Source: an uncultured Pseudomonadota bacterium (GTDB lineage Bacteria > Pseudomonadota > Gammaproteobacteria > Burkholderiales > SG8-39). From it: 10,025 bases of DNA. The stretch covers positions 1 to 10,025 of the forward strand of contig CAIVVS010000157.1 of assembly GCA_903909415.1 (NCBI GenBank), in the 5' to 3' direction. The notes below the pieces were generated by a model. That model was not told where the DNA came from. It saw only the letters and a program-made list of their open reading frames with translations, and did no database searches. The translations under genes and the position numbers were made by a program. Numbering within the stretch: the first letter of the stretch is position 1; every line of letters starts with the position of its first letter. Positions 1-6,108 of the stretch are shown in pieces.

Positions 1-49
1 ACAGTCCCGCTGCCATCGCGGCAGCGAACGGGATCAACCTGGACGGCAT
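1..49 (-). CDS. N-terminus of a probable exported protein (partial, runs off left edge)
   Basis: An ATG at 49-47 on the minus strand opens a frame that stays open to the window edge. The visible residues are MPSRLIPFAAAMAAGL: one positive charge near the start followed by a hydrophobic alanine-rich stretch, as in a Sec signal peptide. AGGA (60-57) lies 7 bases upstream and is a plausible ribosome binding site, which supports this start. The gene lies 47 bases after the stop of the alpha/beta hydrolase on the same strand, so it may be the last gene of that operon. Given two other Bug receptors in the window, a third Bug/TctC receptor is a reasonable guess, but only the signal-like segment is present and the family cannot be shown. 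An internal ATG at codon 12 is a less likely start because it would remove most of the signal segment. Confidence 0.5.
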   Translation of the reverse strand, partial: MPSRLIPFAAAMAAGL

Positions 50-96
50 GCGAGCTTCCTCGGGAAACCCGGCCCGGAGCGGCCGGCCTGAGGATA

Positions 97-978
97 CTAG
101 CGCGCCAGTCCCATCAAACCAAGCGCGGCGCGGCCCAGCGGCGAGTTTGCGTCGCCCAGCAGGCGCAGGATCTCGAAGTGGTTCTGCCCGGGAACCATCA
201 GGCGCGTCACCTGCTTGCCCGCGGCTTCCAGCGCGTCGGCATAGGCCTGAGGCTGGCGCTGGAACTCGGGCGTCTCGAGCCCGCCCCAGGCCAGCACCAG
301 CGGCGCCCGGACGCGGTCGATGTGCAGGATGGCGCTGAGCTCGTCGATCTCGCCGGCCGACAGGGTCACGTAGGACGAGCGGGCGCTCAGCATCACCGGG
401 CGCAGGTCGTACATGCCGCTCACCAGCAGGCCGCTCTTGACCACGTCGGCCGGCAGCCCGTGCGCCGCCCAGTCGGTGGTGGTCAGCACGCCGGCCATGT
501 GGCCGCCCGAGGAATGGCCGGAGACATGGATGTTGTCCGGGTCACCGCCCAGGCGCGCGACGTTGGCGTGCAGCCAGGCGATGGCGCGGCGTGCCTGCGC
601 CATCATTTCCGGGATGCGCACCTTGGGGATGGTGGCGAAGTTCAGCACCGCGAGCATCGCGCCCGCGGGGGCGAAGCAGCGCACCAGGAAGGACTCCTCG
701 TCCTTGGTCAGGTTGCGCCAGCCGCCGCCGTGCACGTGCACGTGCACCGGCGCCGGCCTGCTGCCGCGCGCAAGCGGCAGGAACAGGTCCAGCGTTTCCT
801 CGGGCGTGGGCCCGTAGGCGATGTTGGCGGTATGCGCGAACTCGGCGCGCGCCTTCGCGCTGTCGGTGCCGTAGGACGCGATCACGGCATCCGCGTTCGC
901 CGCCCATGCGCGCTGGTCGTAGGCGCGGTCGAGTTCCGCCTGGGTGTAGTCGAGGTAGACCTTGGTTTCGCTGCTCAT
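97..978 (-). CDS. alpha/beta hydrolase, kynurenine formamidase / arylformamidase-like
   Basis: Predicted 293-residue cytoplasmic serine hydrolase. The oxyanion-hole motif HGGGW is at residues 83-87 and the nucleophile elbow GHSSGG at 154-159, making Ser156 the nucleophile. The probable catalytic His is His267 in GQNHFEI. The acid is expected in WGGLETPEFQRQ (about 231-242), where Glu235 or Glu238 stands; no Asp is present there. The ETPEF-RQ pattern, the SGMYDLRP segment (187-194) and the overall length fit the bacterial branch of HGGGW hydrolases related to kynurenine formamidase, which cleave formamides or esters. No signal peptide or membrane segment is seen. The gene starts 10 bases after the stop of the isochorismatase-like gene and has no clear Shine-Dalgarno, suggesting translational coupling. 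The context points to hydrolysis of a ring-cleavage product (formyl-amide, amide or ester) rather than tryptophan breakdown, since no kynureninase or tryptophan dioxygenase is present. The exact substrate is unknown. Confidence 0.88.
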   Translation of the reverse strand: MSSETKVYLDYTQAELDRAYDQRAWAANADAVIASYGTDSAKARAEFAHTANIAYGPTPEETLDLFLPLARGSRPAPVHVHVHGGGWRNLTKDEESFLVRCFAPAGAMLAVLNFATIPKVRIPEMMAQARRAIAWLHANVARLGGDPDNIHVSGHSSGGHMAGVLTTTDWAAHGLPADVVKSGLLVSGMYDLRPVMLSARSSYVTLSAGEIDELSAILHIDRVRAPLVLAWGGLETPEFQRQPQAYADALEAAGKQVTRLMVPGQNHFEILRLLGDANSPLGRAALGLMGLAR

Positions 979-988
979 GGTCGGGCTG

Positions 989-1630
989 TTACTTGCGCGA
1001 GTCCGGCTGGGACCAGCGCGAGGTCACCTGCCCCAGCGTGACCACGTCGCCGAACAGGAAGCGCACGTTCGCCAGCGTCGCCTCGTGCGCGGGCGGCGTG
1101 TGCGAGGCGACGCATTCCTGCGGCACCACGCAGTAGAAGCCCAGCGAGTGCGCGTCGCGCAGCGTGGACTCGACGCACACGTGCGTCTGCACGCCGCAGA
1201 ACACCACGGTGCGCGCACCCACGCCGCGCAGCACCTGCTCCATGCCGGTGGCGTGGAAACCGCTGTAGCTCGACTTGGTGACCACCGGCTCGCCCTCGGC
1301 AGGCGCCACGCCGAACCAGTCCGCGCCCCAGGTGCCGGGCACGCAGCAGACCTCGGTCACGCCCTGCTTGTCCAGCTTGGCACGCATGGACTCGGGGATG
1401 CGCTCGCGGCGGTAGTCGGCGCGCAGCCAGACCACCGGCACGCCGGCGGCGCGCGCGGCGGCCACCAGTTCGTTCACCGGGCCGGCCACCGCCTGGCAGG
1501 CGGCCAGGTCGCGCTTGATGACCTTGTCCACGTAGCCGCCGTTGGCGCAGAAGTCGTTCTGCATGTCGACCACCAGCACCGCGGTGTGGCCGGGCGCGAG
1601 GCGGTCCGCTACTTCGAGGAGTTCCTTCAT
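989..1630 (-). CDS. isochorismatase-like cysteine hydrolase (amidohydrolase)
   Basis: A 213-residue protein of the isochorismatase-like hydrolase family, which includes N-carbamoylsarcosine amidase, ureidoacrylate hydrolase, biuret hydrolase and maleamate amidase. The expected Asp-Lys-Cys triad is visible: Asp22 in LVVDMQNDF, Lys119 in VVTKSSYSGF and Cys152 in FCGVQTHVCVEST; the segment before the Cys is where the family's cis-peptide lies. An intact Cys argues for amide or ureide hydrolysis, because true isochorismatases lack it. The start is fixed by the ATGA overlap with the LigB-like gene (ATG 1630-1628, upstream stop 1629-1627); a GGAAG lies a little upstream. Longer readings of this frame run through ligB antiphase and are not real. 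It sits between the ring-cleavage dioxygenase and a formamidase-like hydrolase, so it probably hydrolyses an amide intermediate of the same pathway. Family call firm, substrate open. Confidence 0.93.
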   Translation of the reverse strand: MKELLEVADRLAPGHTAVLVVDMQNDFCANGGYVDKVIKRDLAACQAVAGPVNELVAAARAAGVPVVWLRADYRRERIPESMRAKLDKQGVTEVCCVPGTWGADWFGVAPAEGEPVVTKSSYSGFHATGMEQVLRGVGARTVVFCGVQTHVCVESTLRDAHSLGFYCVVPQECVASHTPPAHEATLANVRFLFGDVVTLGQVTSRWSQPDSRK

Positions 1631-2481
1631 GCGGCGAGCTTCCATTCCACCCCGCCCATGCCGCAACGCAGCGGCACCGAGGGTACGTAAAACACGGTCT
1701 CCGCACGGCTGGCGGCGTTCACCACCTCGGCCGTGCCCATGGCGACGATCCACGCCAGCAGCTCGCTGGTGCCGCCGTCGCCCGCAGCCATGAACTTCTC
1801 CATGGTCGCCTCGCGTACCACGGTGCCGGAGTCGCTCTTCGCGAGCAGGTCCAGGAACCAGCGGTCGAACTGCTCGTCCACGTCGAAGTAGCGCTGGCCG
1901 CCCGGGTCGTGCGACAGCCCGCCCGTGGCCATCACCGCCACGCGCACGTCGGCCGGCCACGCCTGAATCACCTCGCCCAGCACCCGCCCGAAGCGGTGGC
2001 AGCGCTCGGCCGGCGGCAGCGGCGGCATGATGCAGTTCATGTGGATGGGCACCAGCGGGATGTCGTAGCCGGGCGTGAGGAACTTGAGCGGCACCGACCA
2101 GTTGTCGTCGAACAGCAGCTTCTCCGACCAGGCCAGGTTCATGCCGCGCCTGCCGGACTCGCGCACGATGGTGCGGCCCAGTTCCCGGTGCCCGCCGACC
2201 GAGTAGTCGGCCACGTTCAGCCAGTCGCGGAACCAGGGCGCCGGCCCGTTCCAGCGGTCGGCGATGCCGACGCACCAGTCGGGGATGTTTTCCATGGGGA
2301 AGTTCAGCAGGTGGTCGTTGGCCACGCCGACGATCACGTCGGGCTTCGCCGCGCGCACGCGGCGGCCGAGTTCCTCGTAGCCGGCGAACATCTGCTCGCG
2401 TTCGGCGGCGGGGGACTTGTCCGGCCAGCCGGTGATGCCCGGCGCGTGCGCCAGGGCGGTGACGGAGACGATCTTCGCCAT
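1627..2481 (-). CDS. class III extradiol ring-cleavage dioxygenase, large (LigB-like) subunit
   Basis: A 284-residue LigB-superfamily protein, the catalytic subunit of dioxygenases of the protocatechuate 4,5-dioxygenase type, which open a ring next to vicinal hydroxyls using Fe(II) and O2. Metal ligands match the LigB pattern: His12 in ALAHAPG, His57 in VANDHLLNF and Glu240 in GGTSELLAWIVAMG. His191 in ATGGLSHDPGGQ matches the conserved catalytic acid/base His of LigB. Length is close to the family norm. The start at 2481 overlaps the LigA-like stop by one base (TAATG), with an AAGGGA ribosome binding site upstream; the 3' end overlaps the next gene by four bases (ATGA). The linked small subunit supports an alpha-beta enzyme. 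I do not assign it to protocatechuate: relatives act on gallate, aminophenols and other catechols, and none of the usual downstream protocatechuate 4,5-cleavage genes (ligC, ligI, ligJ, ligK types) is in the window. Confidence 0.93.
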   Translation of the reverse strand: MAKIVSVTALAHAPGITGWPDKSPAAEREQMFAGYEELGRRVRAAKPDVIVGVANDHLLNFPMENIPDWCVGIADRWNGPAPWFRDWLNVADYSVGGHRELGRTIVRESGRRGMNLAWSEKLLFDDNWSVPLKFLTPGYDIPLVPIHMNCIMPPLPPAERCHRFGRVLGEVIQAWPADVRVAVMATGGLSHDPGGQRYFDVDEQFDRWFLDLLAKSDSGTVVREATMEKFMAAGDGGTSELLAWIVAMGTAEVVNAASRAETVFYVPSVPLRCGMGGVEWKLAA

Positions 2482-2783
2482 TACTTTTTCCCTTTCAGCA
2501 TCCGGTCGGCGTAGAGCTGCGCGGCCTCGCTGTCGTTGTGGTTGTAGCCACCGCCCTTGAACAGGCGCGAGATCTGCGGCAGGAAGTAGGGATGCACGCC
2601 CATCGAAGCCAGGGTCTGCAGGTCGACTGCACGCAGCGCCACCTTCTCGCGGTCGGACAGGCCGTAGTCGGCCATCAGCCCGTCCAGGTCGGCGCGGAAG
2701 CGCGCGAACAGCGCCTCGTCGCGGCGCACGTCGAACACCAACCGGTTGGTTGGCAGGGTCTTGTCGGCATCCAGGATGCTCAT
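2481..2783 (-). CDS. LigA-like small subunit of the extradiol dioxygenase
   Basis: A 100-residue protein matching the LigA family (alpha subunit of protocatechuate 4,5-dioxygenase-type enzymes). LigA is a small helical subunit that packs over the LigB active site and helps form the substrate pocket. Recognisable parts are the RFRADLDGLMADYGLSDREKVAL helical segment (about 28-50) and the conserved MGVHPYFLPQISRLF stretch (about 61-75). The start at 2783 has a GGGGGA ribosome binding site 8 bases upstream. The stop TAA shares one base with the LigB-like ATG, so both subunits should be made in equal amounts. It follows the Bug receptor after 140 bases that hold a stem-loop and a possible internal promoter, so it may be the first gene of its own transcript. 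Confidence 0.9.
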   Translation of the reverse strand: MSILDADKTLPTNRLVFDVRRDEALFARFRADLDGLMADYGLSDREKVALRAVDLQTLASMGVHPYFLPQISRLFKGGGYNHNDSEAAQLYADRMLKGKK

Positions 2784-2827
2784 CGCGGTGGTCCCCCATT
2801 GCTGTTTCCGGCCCGCAGCAGGAATCG

Positions 2828-2842
2828 CTTGCGAACTGCAAG
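2828..2842 (-). promoter_or_regulatory. LysR-type-box-like dyad upstream of ligA-like gene
   Basis: CTTGC-GAACT-GCAAG is a perfect 15-base dyad with 5-base arms. Its core TTGC-N5-GCAA meets the T-N11-A rule for LysR-type regulator sites. It lies 45 bases upstream of the LigA-like start and just downstream of a candidate -10 box. No regulator gene is in the window, so the assignment rests on pattern alone; in GC-rich DNA a 5-base-arm dyad can occur by chance. Confidence 0.35.
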
Positions 2843-2843
2843 G

Positions 2844-2872
2844 ATATTACCCGTCGGCAGCGCCCCAGTCGA
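2844..2872 (-). promoter_or_regulatory. candidate sigma-70 promoter for the ligA-ligB-hydrolase block
   Basis: On the minus strand TCGACT (2872-2867; 4 of 6 to TTGACA) and TAATAT (2849-2844; 4 of 6 to TATAAT) are separated by 17 bases. Transcription would begin near 2837, inside the adjacent dyad, which would let a bound regulator block or modulate it. It is one of the few AT-rich spots in this region. The match is only moderate. Confidence 0.33.
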
Positions 2873-2900
2873 CCCGCCCCAGGCCGGCGTGGCTTCCCCC

Positions 2901-2920
2901 GGAAGGCCGCGCGGCCTCCC
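2901..2920 (-). terminator. stem-loop after the Bug receptor stop (partial terminator or mRNA-stabilising hairpin)
   Basis: GGAAGGCC and GGCCTCCC form an 8-base stem with one A-C mismatch around a GCGC loop (which could itself pair further). It begins 4 bases after the Bug stop codon on the transcribed strand. No T-run follows, so it is not a standard strong intrinsic terminator. Hairpins directly behind binding-protein genes often protect the upstream mRNA and lower downstream expression, which would suit a receptor needed in excess over the enzymes. Confidence 0.4.
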
Positions 2921-2923
2921 CGC

Positions 2924-3931
2924 TCAGTCGACCTTGGCGCCCGAGGCCTGGACCACCTTGGCCCACTTCTCGGCGTCCTGGCGCACGTAGCTCCCGAACT
3001 GCGCGGCGCTGCCGGACATGGGATCGAAGCCCTGCGCCGCCAGCAGTGCGCGCAGCTCGGTGTTGCCCAGCGCCCGGGCGGCCTCGCGGTTAAGGCGCTC
3101 GATGACCTCGCGCGGCGTGGCGGCGGGCACGTGCACGCCGAACCATAGCGAGGTTTCATACCCGGGCAGGCCCGCCTCGGCGACGGTCGGCAGGTCCGGC
3201 GCGGCGCCGGCGCGCTGAGCGCCGGTGGAAGCCAGCCCGCGCACCGAGCCGGCCTTGATGTGCTGCAGAACGCTGGAGATCGGCGAGAACATCACCAGCA
3301 CGCGCCCGGCGAGCAGGTCGGTCACCGCAGCCGGGCTGCCCTTGTAGGGCACGTGGACCAGCCTGGTGCCGGCCATCAGGTTGAACAGTTCGCCCGACAG
3401 GTGCGGCGCCGTGCCGTTGCCCGACGAGCCGTAGAGCACGCCCTCGGGTTTCGACTTGGCCACCGCGACCAGTTCCTGCACCGTCTTCACGTTCAGCGAG
3501 GGATGCGCGACCAGCAGGTTGGGCGAGGTCGCCATGCCCGCGACCGGCGCGAGGTCCTTGAGGAAGTCGAAGGCCAGCCCCTTCACCAGGCTGGCGTTGA
3601 TCGTGTTGGCCACCGAGGACAGCAGGATGGTGTAGCCGTCGGGCGCGGCGCGCACCACCGCTTCGGTGCCGATGTTGCTGGAGGCCCCGGCGCGGTTGTC
3701 CACGATGACGGGCTGGCCGAGCCCCTCGGCGATGCGCGGCATCGCGAGGCGCGCCACCACGTCGGCGGCGCTGCCGGGCGGGAAGCCCACCACCATGCGC
3801 ACCGGGCGGCTCGGCCAGGCCTGCTGCGCGTGCGACAGCGCCGGCAGCAGCGTTCCCGCGACGACCAGGGGTGCGACCAGCGCGGCGATGAGGGGCGCGC
3901 GGGCGGGCGTGAGCGGGCGGGTCTGCTTCAT
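2924..3931 (-). CDS. Bug-family (TctC) periplasmic solute-binding receptor
   Basis: A 335-residue receptor of the tripartite tricarboxylate transporter family, expected in the periplasm and binding a carboxylated organic solute. Residues 1-36 form a signal peptide: positive start (KQTR), hydrophobic core at about 14-33 and a likely cleavage after SHA near 35. The mature part begins WPSRPVRMVVGFPPGSAADVVAR (39-61), the typical Bug start with its first ligand loop. The DNRAGASSNIGTEAVVRAAPDGYT block (78-101) holds the second conserved ligand-contacting region. YGSSGNGTAPHLSGELF (167-183) and PYKGSPAAVTDLLAGRV (195-211) are also family landmarks. Length is normal. AGGAG lies about 7 bases before the ATG. 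TctA and TctB membrane genes are absent, so it is an orphan receptor as is common in Burkholderiales. It leads the ring-cleavage block and probably captures that pathway's substrate, though the ligand cannot be read from the sequence. Confidence 0.96.
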   Translation of the reverse strand: MKQTRPLTPARAPLIAALVAPLVVAGTLLPALSHAQQAWPSRPVRMVVGFPPGSAADVVARLAMPRIAEGLGQPVIVDNRAGASSNIGTEAVVRAAPDGYTILLSSVANTINASLVKGLAFDFLKDLAPVAGMATSPNLLVAHPSLNVKTVQELVAVAKSKPEGVLYGSSGNGTAPHLSGELFNLMAGTRLVHVPYKGSPAAVTDLLAGRVLVMFSPISSVLQHIKAGSVRGLASTGAQRAGAAPDLPTVAEAGLPGYETSLWFGVHVPAATPREVIERLNREAARALGNTELRALLAAQGFDPMSGSAAQFGSYVRQDAEKWAKVVQASGAKVD

Positions 3932-4012
3932 GGTTTTCTCCTGCTGCTGCGCGGGACCGGAATGGCCGGCGCATATACTCGTGCGAGGCATCCTACAGGA
4001 GGTATTCCCGCC
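3932..4012. promoter_or_regulatory. divergent promoter region between Bug receptor and GlcG-like gene
   Basis: This 81-base spacer must contain the start signals of two divergent genes. On the plus strand TATACT (3974-3979; 5 of 6 to the -10 consensus) is the only good -10 candidate and lies 34 bases before the GlcG-like ATG; no convincing -35 box precedes it at 17 bases. A perfect AGGAGG (3997-4002) precedes that ATG by 10 bases. AGGAG near 3938-3942 on the minus strand serves the Bug gene. The overlapping minus-strand sequence TATATG could serve the other direction. I see no clear operator dyad. Confidence 0.4.
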
Positions 4013-4537
4013 ATGGCAAAGCTGCGCGCGACCGAATGTCGCGAGTTCATCCGCACCGTATCCGACAAGGCCACGGCCATGAAGGTGCCGGTGTCCATCG
4101 CCCTGGTCAACGCCGAGGGCCACCTGCTGGCGCTGGAGCGCATGGACGACGCCGGCTTCATCACCGCCGAGATCGCGTGGGGCAAGGCCTTCACGGTCGC
4201 CGCGTTCCGCTCGATGAGCCCGCGCTTTCCCGACGGCCTGGCGATCCAGCAATGGTTCAAGGAACGCAACCCGCAGATGATGATCAACGCCTCGGTGTTC
4301 ACCAACGGCCGGGTGGTGGTGTCCGGCGGCTGCGCGCCCGTCTTCCGTGGCGACGAGATGGTCGGCGCCTACGGCATCAGCGGCGGCACCTCCGACCAGG
4401 ACGAGGTGATGGGACGGCACGCGCGCGAGACGCTGGGCTGGCAGCACATGAAGGAAAACGACGACACGCCGCAGGACGTGAAGGACCACATCAACGAGAT
4501 CTACTCGAAGGTCGGCCTGGGCGGGCGCAAGCTCTGA
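4013..4537 (+). CDS. GlcG/HbpS-family protein (heme-binding/PduO-C-like fold)
   Basis: A 174-residue cytoplasmic protein of the GlcG/HbpS family. Family landmarks are SIALVNAEGHLLALERMDDA (28-47), AEIAWGKAFTVAAF (52-65), VVVSGGCAPVFRGDEMVGAYGISGG (101-125) and the closing SDQDEV (127-132). The start at 4013 is set by a full AGGAGG 10 bases upstream; the frame is open further back, but that part is antiphase to the Bug gene. No signal peptide is present. After the family's usual end the protein runs on for about 40 polar, charged residues (ARETLGWQHMKEND onward), longer than simple GlcG proteins. Some members bind heme or cobalamin-like ligands; most found beside catabolic genes have no proven role. 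Divergence from a Bug receptor suggests co-regulation with uptake or ring-cleavage genes. Family call firm, function not assigned. Confidence 0.88.
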   Translation: MAKLRATECREFIRTVSDKATAMKVPVSIALVNAEGHLLALERMDDAGFITAEIAWGKAFTVAAFRSMSPRFPDGLAIQQWFKERNPQMMINASVFTNGRVVVSGGCAPVFRGDEMVGAYGISGGTSDQDEVMGRHARETLGWQHMKENDDTPQDVKDHINEIYSKVGLGGRKL

Positions 4538-4575
4538 GCGCGGGGCAGGAAGCTGCTGCGCGGAGTGAGCAAGGC

Positions 4576-4600
4576 CGCGCGGCGGTCCTTCAACCGCGCG
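4576..4600. terminator. hairpin between convergent genes (weak terminator candidate)
   Basis: CGCGCGG (4576-4582) and CCGCGCG (4594-4600) make a perfect 7-base stem with an 11-base loop. The right arm and part of the loop lie inside the last codons and stop of the amidohydrolase. Neither strand has a T-run after it. It could serve both convergent transcripts, but such GC stems are common by chance in DNA of this composition. Confidence 0.25.
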
Positions 4601-6098
4601 AGGGCGTGCCCACCATGCGGCTGTATGGCAACGGTACGGCGAACGCCCGGCGCTGCACCTCGTCCAGCCAGGGCTGCACCTTGAGGTAGCCGGCGTTCAG
4701 CCGGGTCACGTCGTCGCGCACCTTCGGCATCAGGCCGGCGATTTCCTCGCGCAGCGCCGCCTCGTCCACGCCGGTGGCGCGGCCCCGCTCCACCACCACG
4801 CGGCCGTCGACGATGACGGTGCGTATGGAACGCCCGGACTCCGCATACACCAGCTGGCGGATCGCGCTGTTGTAGGGCACGTAGGCCGGGTCAGAGAGGT
4901 CGAGCAGGACCAGGTCGGCGCGCTGGCCGGCGCGGATCTCGCCCACCTGCCCCGCCATGCCGGCGGTCTTCGCCCCGCCCAGCGTGGCCGCGCGCAGCGC
5001 ATCCGCCGCGGTCGGTGTGTCGCGCTCGGGGGTGCTCGCGCCCGCCAGCAGGCAGAACAGCTTCATCACCTGCAGCAGGTTCTGCGTGTCGCTGCAGCTG
5101 CAGTTGTCGCAGCCCAGCGCCATGTTCACGCCGCGCCGGCGGTATTCGAGGATCGGCGCGACGCCGCTCTTCAGCTTGAGGTTGCTCAGCATGTTGAGCA
5201 CCACGTTGGTCCCGGTGGAGCCGATCAGGTCCAGCTCCGCCTCGTCCGGCCAGACGCCGTGCGCGAGCGTGACATGGGGCCCGAGCAGGCCGGTGGTGGC
5301 GAGCATCTTCACCGCCGACCCGCCGAAGGCAGCCAGGCGCTCCTGCGCGAACACGCGCTGGGTGCGCGTTTCGTAGACGTGCGTGTAGACCGGGAGTGAA
5401 TGACGCTTCGCGAGGTCGGCCACCGCCTCCAGCAGCCCGGGCGAACAGCGCTGCGGCGCCGACGGCGCGAGCGCCCAGCGCAGCATGCCGCCGCGCGTGC
5501 CCAGGCGCTTGATCTGCGCCGAGACGTAATCCACCTGCGGGCCGGGCGCATCCGAGGCCGTGCCGATGATGTCGTGCAGGTACCTGGGCGCGAGGTCCGC
5601 GATCCACGGGATGGTGTCCAGCTGCGACAGGTCGCGCACCGTGACCCCGAACACCACGCGCAGGCCGGCGTCGGCGTAGGCGCCGAGGATGGTGTCGATC
5701 AGCGCGTCGTCCATGGGCGAGAAGCTGCACATGTCCTGCACCGTCGTGATGCCGTTGCGCAGGCACTCCACCGCGCCGGCCAGCGTGCGCGCGCGCACCT
5801 CGGCCAGCGAGCGCTTCGAGCCCAGCGGCCCTGCCAGCGTGCCCCAGGACTCCAGCGGCAGGCGCTCGAACATGCCGCGCGCCAGCACGTCGTGCGAGTG
5901 GTAATGCGCGTTCACCAGCCCCGGCATCATCAGGCAGCCTGCAGCGTCGATCACCGTGGCACCCGGCGGCGGCGCGATGTGGCCGGCGACCGACTGGATC
6001 GCGCCGTCCGCCACCAGCACGTCACGCGCAGGCGGGTTGTCGAGTTCGCCGTCCAGGTCGAGGACCCGGGCGCCGCGTATCAGCATGGAAGCAGTCAT
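4590..6098 (-). CDS. TRZ/ATZ-type metal-dependent amidohydrolase
   Basis: A 502-residue member of the amidohydrolase superfamily, in the cytosine/guanine-deaminase and chlorohydrolase (TRZ/ATZ) group, which hydrolyses C-N or C-Cl bonds on N-heterocycles and related amines. The N-terminal small domain (about 1-58) precedes the metal site: His65 and His67 in LVNAHYHSHDVLARG, His240 in VYTHVYET, His280 in LAHGVW and Asp331 in LGCDNCSCSD. VGEIRAGQRADLVLLDLS (385-402) is the usual return to the small beta domain. Length is somewhat above the usual 440-480, with a longer C-terminal tail (about 445-502). An AAGGA overlaps the SDR stop and lies about 7 bases before the ATG; an ATG at codon 5 is an alternative start. 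It is the last gene of the ChrA-ChrA-SDR operon, 10 bases after the SDR. The substrate is unknown; a deaminase or amide/ring hydrolase role fits best. Confidence 0.9.
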   Translation of the reverse strand: MTASMLIRGARVLDLDGELDNPPARDVLVADGAIQSVAGHIAPPPGATVIDAAGCLMMPGLVNAHYHSHDVLARGMFERLPLESWGTLAGPLGSKRSLAEVRARTLAGAVECLRNGITTVQDMCSFSPMDDALIDTILGAYADAGLRVVFGVTVRDLSQLDTIPWIADLAPRYLHDIIGTASDAPGPQVDYVSAQIKRLGTRGGMLRWALAPSAPQRCSPGLLEAVADLAKRHSLPVYTHVYETRTQRVFAQERLAAFGGSAVKMLATTGLLGPHVTLAHGVWPDEAELDLIGSTGTNVVLNMLSNLKLKSGVAPILEYRRRGVNMALGCDNCSCSDTQNLLQVMKLFCLLAGASTPERDTPTAADALRAATLGGAKTAGMAGQVGEIRAGQRADLVLLDLSDPAYVPYNSAIRQLVYAESGRSIRTVIVDGRVVVERGRATGVDEAALREEIAGLMPKVRDDVTRLNAGYLKVQPWLDEVQRRAFAVPLPYSRMVGTPSRG

Positions 6099-6108
6099 GG
6101 GATGTCCT

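Noticed and set aside
50..96. GGCCGGCC-containing GC dyad after the alpha/beta hydrolase as a terminator
   Set aside because: The stem is short, no T-run follows, and the next gene lies on the same strand with its own ribosome site.
178..1041. Long plus-strand open frame opposite the alpha/beta hydrolase
   Set aside because: Its translation is rich in Arg, His, Gly and Ala with no family motif. It is antiphase to a gene with clear catalytic motifs, as expected in very GC-rich DNA.
1631..2275. Upstream extension of the isochorismatase-like frame to a 428-residue protein
   Set aside because: The extra part is an Arg/Ala-rich out-of-frame reading of the LigB-like gene. The ATGA junction and the family N-terminus (HTAVLVVDMQNDF) place the start at 1630.
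2465..2500. Run of A/T near the LigA-LigB junction as a promoter
   Set aside because: It is the AAGGGAAAAAG ribosome binding region at the end of the LigA-like gene, with no -10/-35 pair.
3260..4012. Upstream extension of the GlcG-like frame to 425 residues
   Set aside because: It reads antisense to the Bug receptor and contains no recognisable domain; AGGAGG just before 4013 defines the true start.
3932..4489. Upstream extension of the Bug receptor frame to 521 residues
   Set aside because: It reads antisense through the GlcG-like gene; the signal peptide and AGGAG place the start at 3931.
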